Assembly: GCA_963555705.1 (NCBI GenBank)
Contig: OY743180.1
Location: 41,448,129-41,512,128, forward strand
DNA length: 64,000 nucleotides
Direction: 5' to 3'
Origin: Ligustrum vulgare
Lineage: Eukaryota; Streptophyta; Magnoliopsida; Lamiales; Oleaceae
Of this stretch, positions 33,945 to 44,927 are shown one piece after another; the stretch's first letter is position 1; each line of letters opens with the position of its first letter. Below the pieces are notes generated by a model, which ran no database searches, had not been told where the DNA came from, and was given only the letters and a program-made list of their open reading frames with translations. A program made the position numbers and the translations under genes.

Positions 33945-35337
33945 TATATATGAGAATCCTGATCGAGTAAAGTGTAAGAGTGATACTTTGATCACTTCTA
34001 CTGGATGGAGACCCATTATCCACTTAGGTTGAAAGAAGTAAGGTATAGATAGAGGAGCATCCCATGGACTTAAGGTCTATTTTAGTTTACCATCTATACA
34101 TGGGTAATGATAAATCTAGTGAGCATAGGTGACAATGTGTGTAATTTGTGTTGTCGAATTGCATGCTACACGGAATGTGATAGGATAATTGTGGTGGGAT
34201 TTTTTCATGAGATCATTTATGCATTGTGTTGTATATATTGGATATCGTGTTTGATTAACTTGAAGCTAGTCTTATTTTTCTTTTTTGGTGAACATGTTTT
34301 AAAAAATTGTTTATTATCCTATGGTTATATCTTCATCGCATGAGTTATATGTTCTTCATTGATTAATGTGATTATCTATCTTCTACTAGGGTGTTCTTGA
34401 TCTTGGCTTTGGTGAGTAAATGGAGCATATGGTGTGTGTTTCGACTTTCAGGTGCGAGACATTAGGTAAGGTCTGTAATTCCAATTTTAATTGGTTATCC
34501 TAACTGAACAAGTATAAACATTGTGTTGTTTGCTTGTAGGTTGATTGAGTATCAATATAGAGATTTGCTGGGTTTTTTATATTATACCCAATAAATCCGG
34601 AAATGATGTTAAAACATTATAGGAATTTATCAGCACCTAAACCTGTAGCTCAACTCGATAACGACTCATGGACATTGGAAGCAACTTAATTGGATAACTG
34701 CTAGTGGTCCACTTGGAAAGGCCCAATAGTATTGGGCCAATCAAGTTAATCATGTGTCTTTCCTTTTGATAATTAGTTGGGCCAACTTAGGTTAGTTTGT
34801 GTATTGAGCTTTGGCTAGTTAAGTGGCCCAAAATGTTTGACCTAGGCCAATTTCTTATATACTACCTAAGTCTCATTGTTGCCTTTAAGTTTGAATTGCA
34901 ATTGAGTTAGAACCTGTAAGAGGCAGTTGACATCTTGGAGCTTCTTGAAGTCTTCATTGCTTGTTTTCTTCCACTTTCTTCTCCCATTGTGATATTGTGT
35001 TAATCACCATAGTCCTTGTGTGGGTTAAACTAATATTGTTGCAACCAATGTGAGTTTGAGATTAAGTCAAGTTTGAAGGCTTGGTGTTCGTTTAGAGTGT
35101 TAACTAAGCCCGGTTTGGTGTTAAAGAGGACCAACAATTTCAAAAGTATTATTAGGTAAAAAACGATCTTCATTTAAAATTGCACATACAAAATAGAGAT
35201 CACATCTATGCTTGTGATTAGCCACCTATTTTTTTACTTTTAGCAAACTAAATCAACTTGGTTCGAATCTTAAATGGAAGACCTTCAGAGTAACGTGGTC
35301 AAGAAAAAGACAATATAGAGATGAATTGTAAAACACC
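33945..35337. other. Unclassified stretch, possibly old LTR sequence
   Basis: No gene or clear element ends are seen. The part near 34900-35140, with a pyrimidine-rich CTTCCACTTTCTTCTCCC run and GT-rich tail, has the look of a retrotransposon LTR downstream part, but I found no partner copy in the window. It is contiguous with 20165-20732 once S1 is discounted. Confidence 0.4.
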
Positions 35338-35570
35338 TAAAACCGCATAAAGCTTGTACCATGGTTCGCAACATGATTGTGTTCAATTTTATTTCCTACT
35401 GAAAAGCTCAATAAATTCCTCAAGAAATGATTCAATGCCTCAGCTTTCCCATCAATTTATAGGTGCTAAGCACCATTGAATTAAGAAAAGTGTTAAGTAA
35501 CTTGTACAAGTTATGACAAAAGTTGATAGTAAATATCTTATCATAATCAGCAAAAATAATTATCGAATAA
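35338..35570 (-). pseudogene. Ty3/gypsy integrase remnant, minus strand
   Basis: The minus strand encodes FADYDKIFTINFCHNLYKLL, the counterpart of the gypsy integrase segment SDRDKIFTSxFWxxLFKLL. After a one-base frameshift comes LMGKAEALNHFLRNLL, the counterpart of QTDGQTEALNRxLExYL. The second catalytic Asp neighbourhood is altered and the rest of the domain is missing. It is a relic of an unidentified gypsy element. Confidence 0.6.
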
Positions 35571-35660
35571 GATGTACAAGCAACAACAACATCAACAACA
35601 ATAATAATAAATGATGGCTTTTTTAAGGTGGCGGGCTCAAACAAAAAGGTTGGTTTAGAA

Positions 35661-35741
35661 GTGTATGATCTGTAATCCTTGGAAGGGAAAACTTTGCCAC
35701 ATTCATGGAATGCAGAATACTTGAAAAAGTACTATGAATAG
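35661..35741 (+). pseudogene. Ty3/gypsy pol C-terminal remnant, plus strand
   Basis: One frame reads VYDL, a stop, then SLEGKTLPHSWNAEYLKKYY (ending just before the stop at 35739), the standard end of plant gypsy polyproteins (LPHPWNAEHLKKYY). It points the opposite way from the integrase relic immediately to its left, so the two come from different elements or a rearrangement. Confidence 0.65.
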
Positions 35742-35814
35742 TTTACTTCAAAAATCTATACTAACAAATGAAAGATCAAAAGTTGTAAGCACTATCTATG
35801 AATAAAGTCCATTT

Positions 35815-36345
35815 TTTCAACAATGAGTTTGTCACAAAGGAACTCACTAAGTTCCCTAAGATAATCAAATTGTGCACAACTATCTGTCTAATCTCAAAGA
35901 ACTTCCCTAGAACAATCAAGTCGTGCACAACCATCCAGGGCCGGTCTCACATCTGTCTGACATTTTAAAGGCCTTAAGCAAACTTTATTTGGGGCCCTAT
36001 TTATTCTTCTAGAATATACATATTTAAATAATAATAATAAAAAGCTTCTAAACATTTTTTTGGGGGCCCTAATCCTTTGCTTTGGTGGATTGTACTTAGG
36101 GCCGCCCCTGCAACCATCAGTCTATCACAAGGGAACTCATGAAGCTCCCTAAGACTATCAAATCGTGCACAATGATCAGTCTGTCACAAAGGAACTCATG
36201 AAGTTTCCTAATACTATCAAATCATGCATGACTATAAGTTCGTCACAAATGAACTCATTAATTTCCCTAGAACTATTAGATTTTGCAGAACTATCAGTTC
36301 GTCATAAAGGAACTAGCGAAATTCCCTAGGACCAACAAATCGTGC
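35815..36345. repeat. 59-bp tandem array, about six copies, split by a MITE
   Basis: A unit of the form CAGTYYGTCACAAAGGAACTCATGAAG..CTATCAAATCGTGCAC recurs with 59-bp spacing at about 35825, 35884, 36118, 36177, 36236 and 36295. The gap between the second and third copies holds the hAT-like MITE. Units are diverged from one another, so the array is old. Confidence 0.85.
35936..36110. mobile_element. hAT-like MITE (175 bp)
   Basis: The ends CAGGGCCGG and, in reverse complement, CAGGGGCGGCCC form imperfect inverted repeats. A perfect 8-bp TSD CAACCATC flanks it (35928-35935 and 36111-36118), the size typical of hAT elements. It lies inside the 59-bp array. No coding capacity. Confidence 0.85.
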
Positions 36346-37094
36346 ACGATAGCCCAAAAGTGATTATAACTGAAGTTAGGTCATACATCAATACTTTAAG
36401 TTATTTATATAAGCTCAAGTTAAAAGTCACATCATAACAGAAAATAAGTTTTTGCACGGGCAATAGTTCGTCACATCACCAAACAATGACTTAATTCCTT
36501 TTTAGCAAATTTAACCCTAAGGTACCTAGTGAATCTTCAGGCCGTTGTAATGTTATTGAGTTTGTTTGTTGAGTTCATTCCACAAGTATATGTGAAAACA
36601 TCAGCACAAAATGAGGTTTGTTTTGTTCCAGTTTGTACAAGATATAAATAAAAGAACATATTAGAAAGTTGCAAAATAAGTTATACATTGATAAAGAAAT
36701 TTACATCATATCTAATTTTACATCAGCTCTTACAAAAGGTTACACGAAAATAAAAATAAAAATAAAAAACATCCTAATGGTCCGAAGGAGTGGTGGGGAG
36801 ATCTGACTGGCTGAAGGTCTCAAACACCATAGCCTGTTCTTCTTTCAATTCATTCAGTTTGGCCATCAGGGAATGAAATCAAAATTTGGATCTACGGTCT
36901 GAACTTTACCAATGGCCGTCTCTAGAGCCGTAATGTAAGTATTCATTTAATCGATCTCATACTCCACATGGGAGAGTAAGTAAAGGAACAATCGGAGTAG
37001 GGGATAGGGCCTTCCCTTACAGCCTTTCCCTTCTAATTTGACGACTTGGAGGGGTCATACTAGGTCTTGGCTTGGAAACAGATCATTTTGGAAG
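36346..37094. other. Unclassified stretch with a weak minus-strand coding trace
   Basis: The minus strand around 36940-36770 reads ALETAIGKVQTVDPNFDFIP, and after a one-base shift MAKLNELKEEQAMVFETFSQ, ending at a stop near 36777. The composition is protein-like and the two pieces are continuous apart from the shift. I do not recognise the family. The rest (36346-36770 and 36940-37094) shows nothing identifiable. Confidence 0.4.
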
Positions 37095-38284
37095 AGGACT
37101 GTAGCGCACAAAATTTCTCCACAAAACTTTTTTCATTTTAAATATCACATATGGGATTTTATATAAAATTAAATCTTGCTGTTTTCCTGTAAGTATCGAT
37201 ACATGTATCGATACAGGTTGAAGAAGGCAGATATTTGGAAAACTATAAACTTATTCTTACTTTCAATTTGAAATGTATACAGGTAGTAAATAATTTAGTT
37301 AACTAAGAATAATAAAGCCCATTCATATAGCGCCCTTTTACTATTCTTTATTTTGAAATGAGGAGTAGAAGTATAAAAATAAACAATGCCTATTGTTTTA
37401 GACAAAATCTGAAGTTAAGCTAATCTTACTTCCAAGATTGTGATAATATCTATAAGTGGTAAATATTTAATTTAAAACTTAGAAGATAATAAACTTCAAT
37501 ACTTTATATATTAAAAGCTTAGATAATAAAATAGGAAATATAAGTATGATAGGCATTTTAGATAACTTGAAACTTGTAAGCATCGCCTGTATATTTCAAA
37601 TGAGCAAATTTGATAACAAATCATTCATTAGAACTCAATTGAAGAGCAGAAATCTGTTAAACATTTCTCTGCATGGTATCGATACATAACAGTTATATAG
37701 TTACCGTTAGAATTTAAAAGTCAGTTCGTTAGATAAAACTATATACAAGTATCGATACATAAAACATAACTTTTATAAAGCACACATAATTTACATATCC
37801 ATATTATTCTAAATCCGTTTACAAGGTTCCTTATAGTTGTCAAAATGAAACCTCGGAAATTTAAACTAGTTACATATTCGTGAAGTTAAAAACATCCTTA
37901 TACACCGTTTCCTAAAGTATTTTTGTCATAGTACACCACTTTCATCTTTATATACTCGTAACGAGATAATGTTGGGTGATCTGGAGGGTAGCTCCAGATT
38001 TCTATCTCCGTTATATACATGAGTCAAACTGTCTTTCGAGACTTTCCACCCACGAGAAGTGGATTTAAAATAAGTACGATCAAGCATCTACAATAAATCA
38101 TGAGAAATATGAATACCATTGTATTTAGCAAGTTACAGAATTTTCATCTTAAAACATGAGTTTCGAGATTTACAATCCTGATACCAATATAATATATTTC
38201 AAGCAGGAAAGAACTTCCCGTAGTTCAAGTATAACAAGTCAAGCGCCAGAAGACGTAATATCAAGCGGGATAACAAAATGAATG

Positions 38285-40080
38285 TAATAATGCAAGAAAA
38301 TATTTCAACAAGACAAGGATAAGATGAAACATCAATAAATTTTCTACAAAGTAGCATTTAAGACTATTGCAGTGCTACTTGCCTTGTTTAGAACTTGAAA
38401 ACAAGAAAGAATAAAAATTAAACTTCTACTATTCTAAGAATTAATGAAAGTATCGATACGTATTCAGATCCTGGTTCTTCATGTATCGATACATGTATCG
38501 ATAGTTGATGAACTGTTTCTGTAGTTTGAGATCTGATCTCAACGGAATTTTTTCATTGTTGATTCAGAATTCTTGCAGAACTTGCTCAACATAATAAACA
38601 TGATTCTAGCAAGATTTCTATAAAGTAACTCAAAGTCTACCTTTGGAAACTTAGAACTCAAAGACAAGGAGGAAACCAAATTCACTCACACTTTATCATG
38701 GTTTTTACCGAAATTTTACTGTGAATACTCTAAATAAGATACCACCTATTTAAACATGAATTTGTAGGTCAATTTTTCAGATTAGTAATACTGCAAGAAA
38801 ATATTTCTACAGGACAAGAATAAGATGAAACATCAATAAATTTTGCACGAAGTAGCATTTAAGACTATTGCAGTGCTACTTGCCTTGTTTAGCACCTGAA
38901 AACAAGAAAGAATAAAAAAATAAAACTTCTATTATTCTAAGAATTAATGAAAGTATCGATACCTATTCAGATCCTAGTTCTTCATGTATCGATACATGTA
39001 TCGATACTTGATGAATTGTTTCTGTAGTTTGAGATCTGATGATGAGATTCGAAGCGCGGAAGAAACGTCGAAAAGTTTCGAACTCTGGTTGTGGTTGGAC
39101 GGATGAATCATGACCCGATATTCACGACACGATGACTCGACGATGCGGAATAAAGAACCATAACTTTCGAAACGCCACAAAGATTTTCCCAATCTCCTTG
39201 ATAAGTCTCTGATTTGAACGCCACAAATATTCTAGCAAATATTTGATAAGTTCGATATTTGAACGCCATAAGAAATATTCTTGATAAGTTCGAAAAACAT
39301 AGGAATCCACCTATAACTTTAATTGAATCCTCAATAAAAACTGTTTATATTAAAATCGAAGTCTCAATTACAATTAATGGAAAAAGCGTATAAATAAGCA
39401 AAATAAAACCCTAGTCGCTAATCTACTCAAAATAGAATTCTAATTAGACTAAAATTCTAAAATAGGCAAACAAATAATTAAAAACCAATAAGGAAACAAA
39501 ATAATTAAAAATCCTTAATAATTCTGGCCGCTACTTAGTTATGACCGTAAATACCGGGCTTACGGCCGTAAGCCCCTCTCTGGTCCAAAACTAATACCGC
39601 AGTTACGGCCGTGACGAATTTTCTTACAGCCGTAAGTCACGTTCTACCCAAAAATTTCGATAACTGTGTTACGGCCGTAAATGGCCTGATGCTTAATTTT
39701 CTGGTTCTTTTTGACACGGTTTGATCTTCAAAGCTCGTCGAACCTGTTGAATTCTTGTTTTGGCTTGAATATTTAGATTTTCCCGTCAAGCCTGCTATGA
39801 CTCCGACTGTCGAGGGTCCGAAACACATCATCTGATCTCAACATAATTTTTTCATTGTTGATTCAGAATTCTTGCAGAACTTGCTCATCATAATAAACAT
39901 GATTCTAGCAGGATTTCTATAAAGTAACTCAAAGTCTACCTTTGGAAACTTAGAACTCAAAGACGAGGAAACCAAATTCACTCACACTCTATTATGGTTT
40001 TTACCGAAATTTTACTGTGAATACTCTAAATAATATACCACCTATTTATATACGAATTTGCAGGTCAATTTTCAGATTAG
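38285..40080. repeat. 500-bp tandem duplication within solo LTR C
   Basis: Copy 1 runs about 38285-38784. Copy 2 runs 38785-40080 and becomes the same length after removing solo LTR D2 plus one TSD (796 bp). Both begin TAATA.TGCAAGAAAATATTTC and end TTTTCAGATTAG. Copy 1 keeps the unoccupied D2 site (GATCTGATCTCAAC near 38531). Confidence 0.9.
39040..39830. mobile_element. Solo LTR D2 (791 bp)
   Basis: It starts TGATGAGATTCG and ends AAACACATCA. Perfect TSDs TCTGA flank it (39035-39039 and 39831-39835). The empty site survives in the paralogous block, which fixes the boundaries. Shares GAACGCCACAAA, TTGATAAGTTCG and several TTACGGCCGTRA palindromes (39560-39675) with solo LTR D1. Confidence 0.88.
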
Positions 40081-40417
40081 GCTGAATTAAAATAAAATTT
40101 CTTGGTAATAATTTCCTAAACTAGCATGGAAGATTCATCCAATCTACAAATAGGTGCTGGGAAGCTGCATGGTGACGTCTTCTACATGGATGACAAGTGG
40201 CAGAGTCTGTTAAGTCCCGCAACTCAATTTAGCCATGCGTAAACCCTACCTTGGTTTCTACAAGTATTGATACATGAAATTCCTGTATCGATAAATAGAT
40301 AAAAAATATTTTAATTCCTGTATTTGGCTTCTACATGTATCGATACTTGATACAAGAGTCAAAAATTTTCAGAATTTTAATTTAAAATTGGGAAAAATAG
40401 TGGGTCGTTACAAGGAC

Positions 40418-40714
40418 CTTGACAACTAACGGCACACGCCACTAACACTTACAGTCTTTCCACTGTAATGAGTTGATATGTGATCCTAGCCACTCATTAA
40501 AAGCCTCATCATTCTACTCCAATCAAATTAAAGAGATTTCAATAGGAGCAGGTCAAGGATAAGTCACAGACCCACTCCTAGGGGCAATTGTTGATACATG
40601 ATCTAACATGGGATGTGATTGATGATGCATGATTTGATGAGTGATGCCCACCATGTCAAGAGATCATTTGCACGATCTAAGCTAGAGCATGTCTCCATGG
40701 CGTACATGAATATG
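40418..40714. other. Unclassified spacer between solo LTR C and the Cassandra element
   Basis: No gene, RNA or element end is recognised in these 300 bases. Confidence 0.6.
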
Positions 40715-40833
40715 TGCATTATAATGACCCGGGTCCCACTTAAAGGACAGTCCCAGCCGTTAGAGACTATATATTGTACCCACTGTATCAACATCGGGTC
40801 ATTTCAACATGCTTTGTCCTCACTTGCACACTC

Positions 40834-40906
40834 CCTGAGAAAACTTCCCAGGGGGTCACCCATAATATAATTGCTCCAAGTCAAGTACACTTAACTATGG
40901 AGTTTC
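40834..40906 (-). promoter_or_regulatory. 5S rRNA-like Pol III promoter segment, left Cassandra LTR
   Basis: The minus strand reads AACTCCATAGTTAAGTGTAC and later ATGGGTGACCCCCTGGGAAG. These align with the 5S internal promoter and 3' part (AACTCCGAAGTTAAGCGTGC and ATGGGTGACCTCCTGGGAAG). The 5' third of 5S is not clearly retained, so this is not a 5S gene. Confidence 0.8.
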
Positions 40907-41290
40907 AAACAATGGACTTCCGGAAAAGAAGGTTCACCTTGTTGGTATGAGTAGTACCTATCATTTCTTTAAAGCTTTCATGGCCTGGGTGTTACAATCA
41001 CCCCCCGTTAGACTCGCGATGTCCTCTTCGTGCTTAAACCATCTGAGGACCCATTGCCAGGAGTTGGGATTCTAGATGTGGCTCCTACCGGTTTAAGAGG
41101 TGGCTCCGGCCCTATGGCGTATCACTTTGTCCCGCATAGCACTAGTTCCCTATTTTTGAATGGCTCTAATACCATTTGTAATGACCCAGGTCCCACTTAA
41201 CGGGTTGTCCCGATTGTTAGAGACTATGTACTGTTACCACTATACCAACATTGGGTCTTTTTAACATGCTTTGTCCTCACTCGCACGCTC

Positions 41291-41365
41291 CCTAAGAAAA
41301 CTTCCTAGGGGTTCACCCATCATAGAATTGCTCCAAGCCAAGCACGCATAACTATGGAGTTTCTA
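41291..41365 (-). promoter_or_regulatory. 5S rRNA-like Pol III promoter segment, right Cassandra LTR
   Basis: Same segment as in the left LTR, here closer to 5S at one point (GCGTGCTTGG on the minus strand) and further at another (ATGGGTGAACCCCTAGGAAG). Confidence 0.78.
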
Positions 41366-41569
41366 ACAATGAACTTCCAGAAAAAAAAAGGTTCACCTTG
41401 TTAGTATGAGTAGTACCTATCATTTATTTTAAGCTTTCATGGCCTAGGTGTTGGATGCATAATCTAAACAGTAGCGGAGTATGAACTATCTGGCCTCCAA
41501 GTCGTGCAATATCTCGTGAACTTTGAACTTGGGAACTCCTTGTACGACCAGATGATTGACCAAACTACT

Positions 41570-42233
41570 TAATGCGAACCCCTTTGGTATTTGAACCAAA
41601 AATTCCCACAACAATTTTGTATCCAACCCAAGAAAGCTAAGATGGTAAATAAAGCAATAAAACATTTTAACCCAAGTTTAAATCTAATCCATAATTCAAA
41701 GGTTAACAAACCTAGCACAATGGGTATCAACTAAAAAAATTTCAAGGTGGCAGAAATCAGCAACAAATACAAGAATAATAATACTCTAGATTTAGTTTAA
41801 GAAATTCCAAGATACAAGATCAAAGGAGGTTTTTACCTTACCTCAAAGGGAGTCTCTCAAGACCAATCCATATGAACATCAAATTTAAGTTCTAGGGTTT
41901 GAAAAGAATAGTATTTAATGTACAAAATTTGGACCAAAAGAGCAATTCCGAAAATTGCAAGAAAAATCCCGTTTTCTGAAATAGGGTGTTTCGGTCGACC
42001 AGTCCTCAGCCGAACGCGACTGAGTCTACATCCCAAGATCTCTGCAGAGTTTCGGTCGACCGAAATTGGTTAAGTCCAATTTCTTCTTATTTTTTGCTCC
42101 AACTTGATTCTTGGTTTCTTTTCTTAACTTATTCACATTGTTTAGCCTCGAATCTTGAACTTTCTTGGCATCGGATCTCTTCATGGGTCCCACAGGTATG
42201 TACATCGAGGTTTGAATTTCTCGGTTCTCATCA
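41570..42233 (-). repeat. G2 3' LTR (664 bp)
   Basis: On the plus strand it starts TAATGCGAACCCC (TGATGAGGACCCC in the other copy) and ends TTCTCATCA. It contains repeated TTTCGGTCGACC motifs. A 106-codon ORF on the plus strand is a chance frame within the LTR. Confidence 0.85.
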
Positions 42234-42452
42234 TCCCTCCCTCTTGAAAAGGATTCGAACTCAAATCTTGCTTGAATGCACTGTCGTGAGATTCCTTGAG
42301 CTTTGATCTTGCAACATTGTGGGTCACAGGTTCATGCAATGAAGTTGGACCTTCGCGATTCTATCTCCTCCATCTCGAAAGAGATTCGACCACAAATCGA
42401 CACCTACAATAAAAAGAGAAGAATTAGATACAATAACTGTAAATGAAATTTC

Positions 42453-43295
42453 CTATTCACCGTACAAAATCAATTTGTAGGTGTTGCCAAGAACTTGAAA
42501 TGAGCCAGCACCGCAGAGTAGCAATTTGGATTTTATTCGATCGGGAACCCGTTCTTTCCTCGAATGGAACCATATCCAACCATCCAGATCAAATACGAAT
42601 CGCCTCCTACCATTGTTGGTATTTGAATAGTAGTGCTCATCCTTCATCTCAATTTGAGACTTGTTCCACTCAAGAGGTGACTTAACCTCTTCCTCATTTT
42701 TATCCCCACCCAAGTTACCTCTTTCATCAATAAAAAAACACATCAAATTCAAAAGAGCTAACAAGTTAAAATCATAAAGAATTTTAAAAGGAGAAAACGC
42801 GGTAGTAGAATGAACACTTTGATTATAAGCAAATCCAACAAAATATTGACCTTGTTTCCCACTCTTTAGGTCACTCATAAGGTTAGTGCAAAGGAATTGT
42901 GTTAAAACTTCATTAACCATCTTGGTTTGGAACGTGGTTTGGTAAGAAGAAATGGTTAAAACTAGAAATTTGGTTCTAAACCTCCCCCACAAAGCCCCCA
43001 AAATGTGATTAATGAAATGTGCAATTATACTCAACAACATTCCCCTATAGACAACATGTAAATGCACTACCTTCTTAAAGAGGATATTTGTTACGTTGGT
43101 AGCATCATTGGATTCATGAACTACAGTAAAATGTAACATACTAACAATCCTACCAACATTCACAAAATTTGCTTCATTCCCTTTCCTTGACCTAAGTAAA
43201 CCCGACATAAAATTCATAGAAGCAGTAATCCAAGGTTCACTCATGATGAGCCAATATGTATGGAATTCTTGGGACAAAAACTTGAGCTTAGCCAT
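42453..43295 (-). pseudogene. G2 integrase core and C-terminus
   Basis: The frame matches gypsy integrase: PWITASMNFMSGL stands where PWxDISMDFVLGL is usual, so the first catalytic Asp is Asn. DATNVTNILFKKVVHLHVV and FAYNQSVHSTTAFSPFKILY follow with good similarity. The C-terminal region keeps RKERVPDRIKSKLL and GSFQVL, the plant gypsy basic tail. The SDRD motif expected between is not recognisable (LSIIAHF there). It is an open frame of 280 codons without catalytic residues. Confidence 0.8.
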
Positions 43296-43304
43296 TTTGC
43301 AAGT

Positions 43305-43724
43305 TCAGCATTTGCTACAAGTGCAAACATGTTTATCAACAACTTTCGAATTAGGCCAATAAAAACATTCACAAAATATCCCCAAGGCTCCTTTGATTCC
43401 AAATTGTCTCCCCATATGCCCATTAGGTGCCTCTCTCATTAGCAACTCCCACATGGCACATTTAGTGACGAACAATCTAATATCCCAACTCAAATAATGA
43501 TCATGTCTATAAAATTCATCAAAATATTTCTTACCACATGATTCATAAATGTTAAACCATTTTGAGTTATTAGCTTGCAAGCCCATAATAAGTTCACGAC
43601 AAAAAAAATTTGGCATTTGAGCCACTAGGAATAGAGAATTTGTTTTCACAACAAAAAAATCCATTTTGCCTATAAAATTTACCACGTGAGACATCCATGT
43701 TAGATATATTCGGGTTGTCAACAT
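43305..43724 (-). pseudogene. G2 integrase zinc-binding region
   Basis: The frame includes ELLMREAPNGHMGRQFGIKG and CFYWPNSKVVDKHVCTCSKC, matching the gypsy HHCC integrase N-terminus (LVREAHxGGLxGHFGxxKT..FYWPxMKxDVxxxCxxCxxC). It lies just upstream (minus strand) of the integrase core, in another frame. Confidence 0.8.
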
Positions 43725-43818
43725 CTATGTCCCTACTACATTCAAAATAAGAAAATTTGACATTTAGGCAAATAGGCACACACAAATATTTGGGTTTACA
43801 AATGAGAAATTTATCATG

Positions 43819-44454
43819 TCAATGACCTTCATCACATGCAATATTTTTACACGACAAAATTTCAGTTGTCACGTCCACATCAATGTCATACAATCCTTTA
43901 ATGTATTCCAAATATAATAACCTTTCTTTTGAAGAAGTGTTAGGAACATACCTCCTAGACGTTGCATCGGTTACCACATTTTCTTTACCTTGATTGTATT
44001 TGTTGTGGTAGGAAAATATCTCCATAAAGTTCTTCCACTCGGCATGACTTTTGAGTTCTTGGTTGCTTTGATAAGTCGGCCTCATGATCTCTTGCAACAA
44101 AGAAGTAACCAAGCTAGGGAGGGCATTGTTAGAATATTCAAGAGTAAAGAACATTTTTGTGTGATCTCTTCTCTCCATTTTTTTGGTGGAACTCAACACT
44201 CCCTCACCTTTTTTTGAGGTAGAAGCCTCAACTCTCGGTTCTTCTCTCATCTCTCCTTTTTCTGGAGTCGTGGCTCTAACTCTCAATTTCTCACCTTTTT
44301 CTAGTGTCGTGGCCTCAACTCTCATGCTCTCATTTAGCCTCACTTTTGTGTAGTCATCAAATTTCTCAATCGGATTTTCATTTTCATTTTCTTTCTCCTT
44401 TTTCTTTTCTTCTTCATTTTCTTTTTCTTTCTTTTTTCTCATTTTCTTCCTCAA
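43819..44454 (-). pseudogene. G2 protease-RT linker fused in frame to RNase H end
   Basis: The 211-codon frame starts with a Lys/Glu-rich run. It then has NNALPSLVTSLLQEIMRPTY, like the linker before gypsy reverse transcriptase (LPSxVxSLLQEFEDVFP). It jumps directly to EWKNFMEIFSYHNKYNQGKE followed by NVVTDATSRRYV, the end of RNase H. The whole RT catalytic core is missing but the frame stays open across the join. Confidence 0.75.
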
Positions 44455-44701
44455 ACTCCTTATTGAGTTTCATTTGATCTTTATGAATTTCCTCCAAACT
44501 CAAAGGTAGGAGCAACACCTTTTTCCCATTTAATTGGAAGCTATACTGGTTCTTCCTCTTATGATGTACCACACTCCTATCACCTTGCCAAGGTCTCCCC
44601 AAAATTATGTGTGTAGTGTGCATGGGAACTACATCACATAACACTTGGTCACTATAGGTTCCAATGTTGAAAGTAAGAAGAACTTGATCACTCACTCTCA
44701 C
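44414..44701 (-). pseudogene. G2 protease C-terminal fragment
   Basis: QVLCDVVPMHTTHIILGRPW and then DRSVVHHKRKNQYSFQLNGK match the second half of plant gypsy protease (CDVVPMxxCHILLGRPWQxDRxxxHxGxxNxYSF). The active-site half is absent. The frame ends in a Glu/Lys-rich run that overlaps the next frame. Confidence 0.78.
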
Positions 44702-44927
44702 CTCCCCATAGTCACCAAGCTTTGCAACACATAAGGATTATGAAGTTTCATAGCCGGTAATTCCAATTTTTCCACCCTAAATCTCCCCATCTATAATGAG
44801 TCTTCATGCCCAATCCCCCCACAAGGCATCTAGTGTAGAAAGTATTTCCTCCATGCTTCTCCCTCTCATTATCATGGGACAAAGATGTTGGTGGCCTAGC
44901 ATTCATCTCCAACTCTACTTCTCCACT

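Larger units (their letters stand above)
37100..40412. mobile_element. Solo LTR C (3.3 kb including a nested insert)
   Basis: It starts TGTAGCGCACAAAATTTC and ends GTGGGTCGTTACA. Perfect TSDs AGGAC flank it (37095-37099 and 40413-40417). Termini resemble those of solo LTRs A and B, but the interior is different enough to be another family. It contains at least a dozen GTATCGATAC-type palindromes, a 500-bp tandem duplication and solo LTR D2. No coding region, primer site or second LTR is seen. Confidence 0.8.
40720..41455 (-). mobile_element. Cassandra-type TRIM element (736 bp)
   Basis: Two LTRs of 277-279 bp (40720-40996 and 41177-41455) flank a 180-bp interior with no coding. Perfect TSDs TGCAT (40715-40719 and 41456-41460). 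On the minus strand TGGTATTAGAGCC lies two bases after the 5' LTR (41163-41174), a slightly changed initiator-Met primer site, and a polypurine run AACGGGGGGTGAT precedes the 3' LTR. Each LTR carries a 5S rRNA-like segment on the minus strand, the defining trait of Cassandra. The family encodes no protein and depends on other elements for enzymes. Confidence 0.88.

Noticed and set aside
40834..40906. A 5S rRNA gene
   Set aside because: Only the promoter-containing and 3' parts of 5S are recognisable, within an LTR that has a partner, a primer site and a TSD. It is a Cassandra LTR segment.
42453..42685. Plus-strand ORFs opposite the G2 integrase and in the G2 LTRs
   Set aside because: Shadows of the minus-strand pol frame or chance frames in LTRs.
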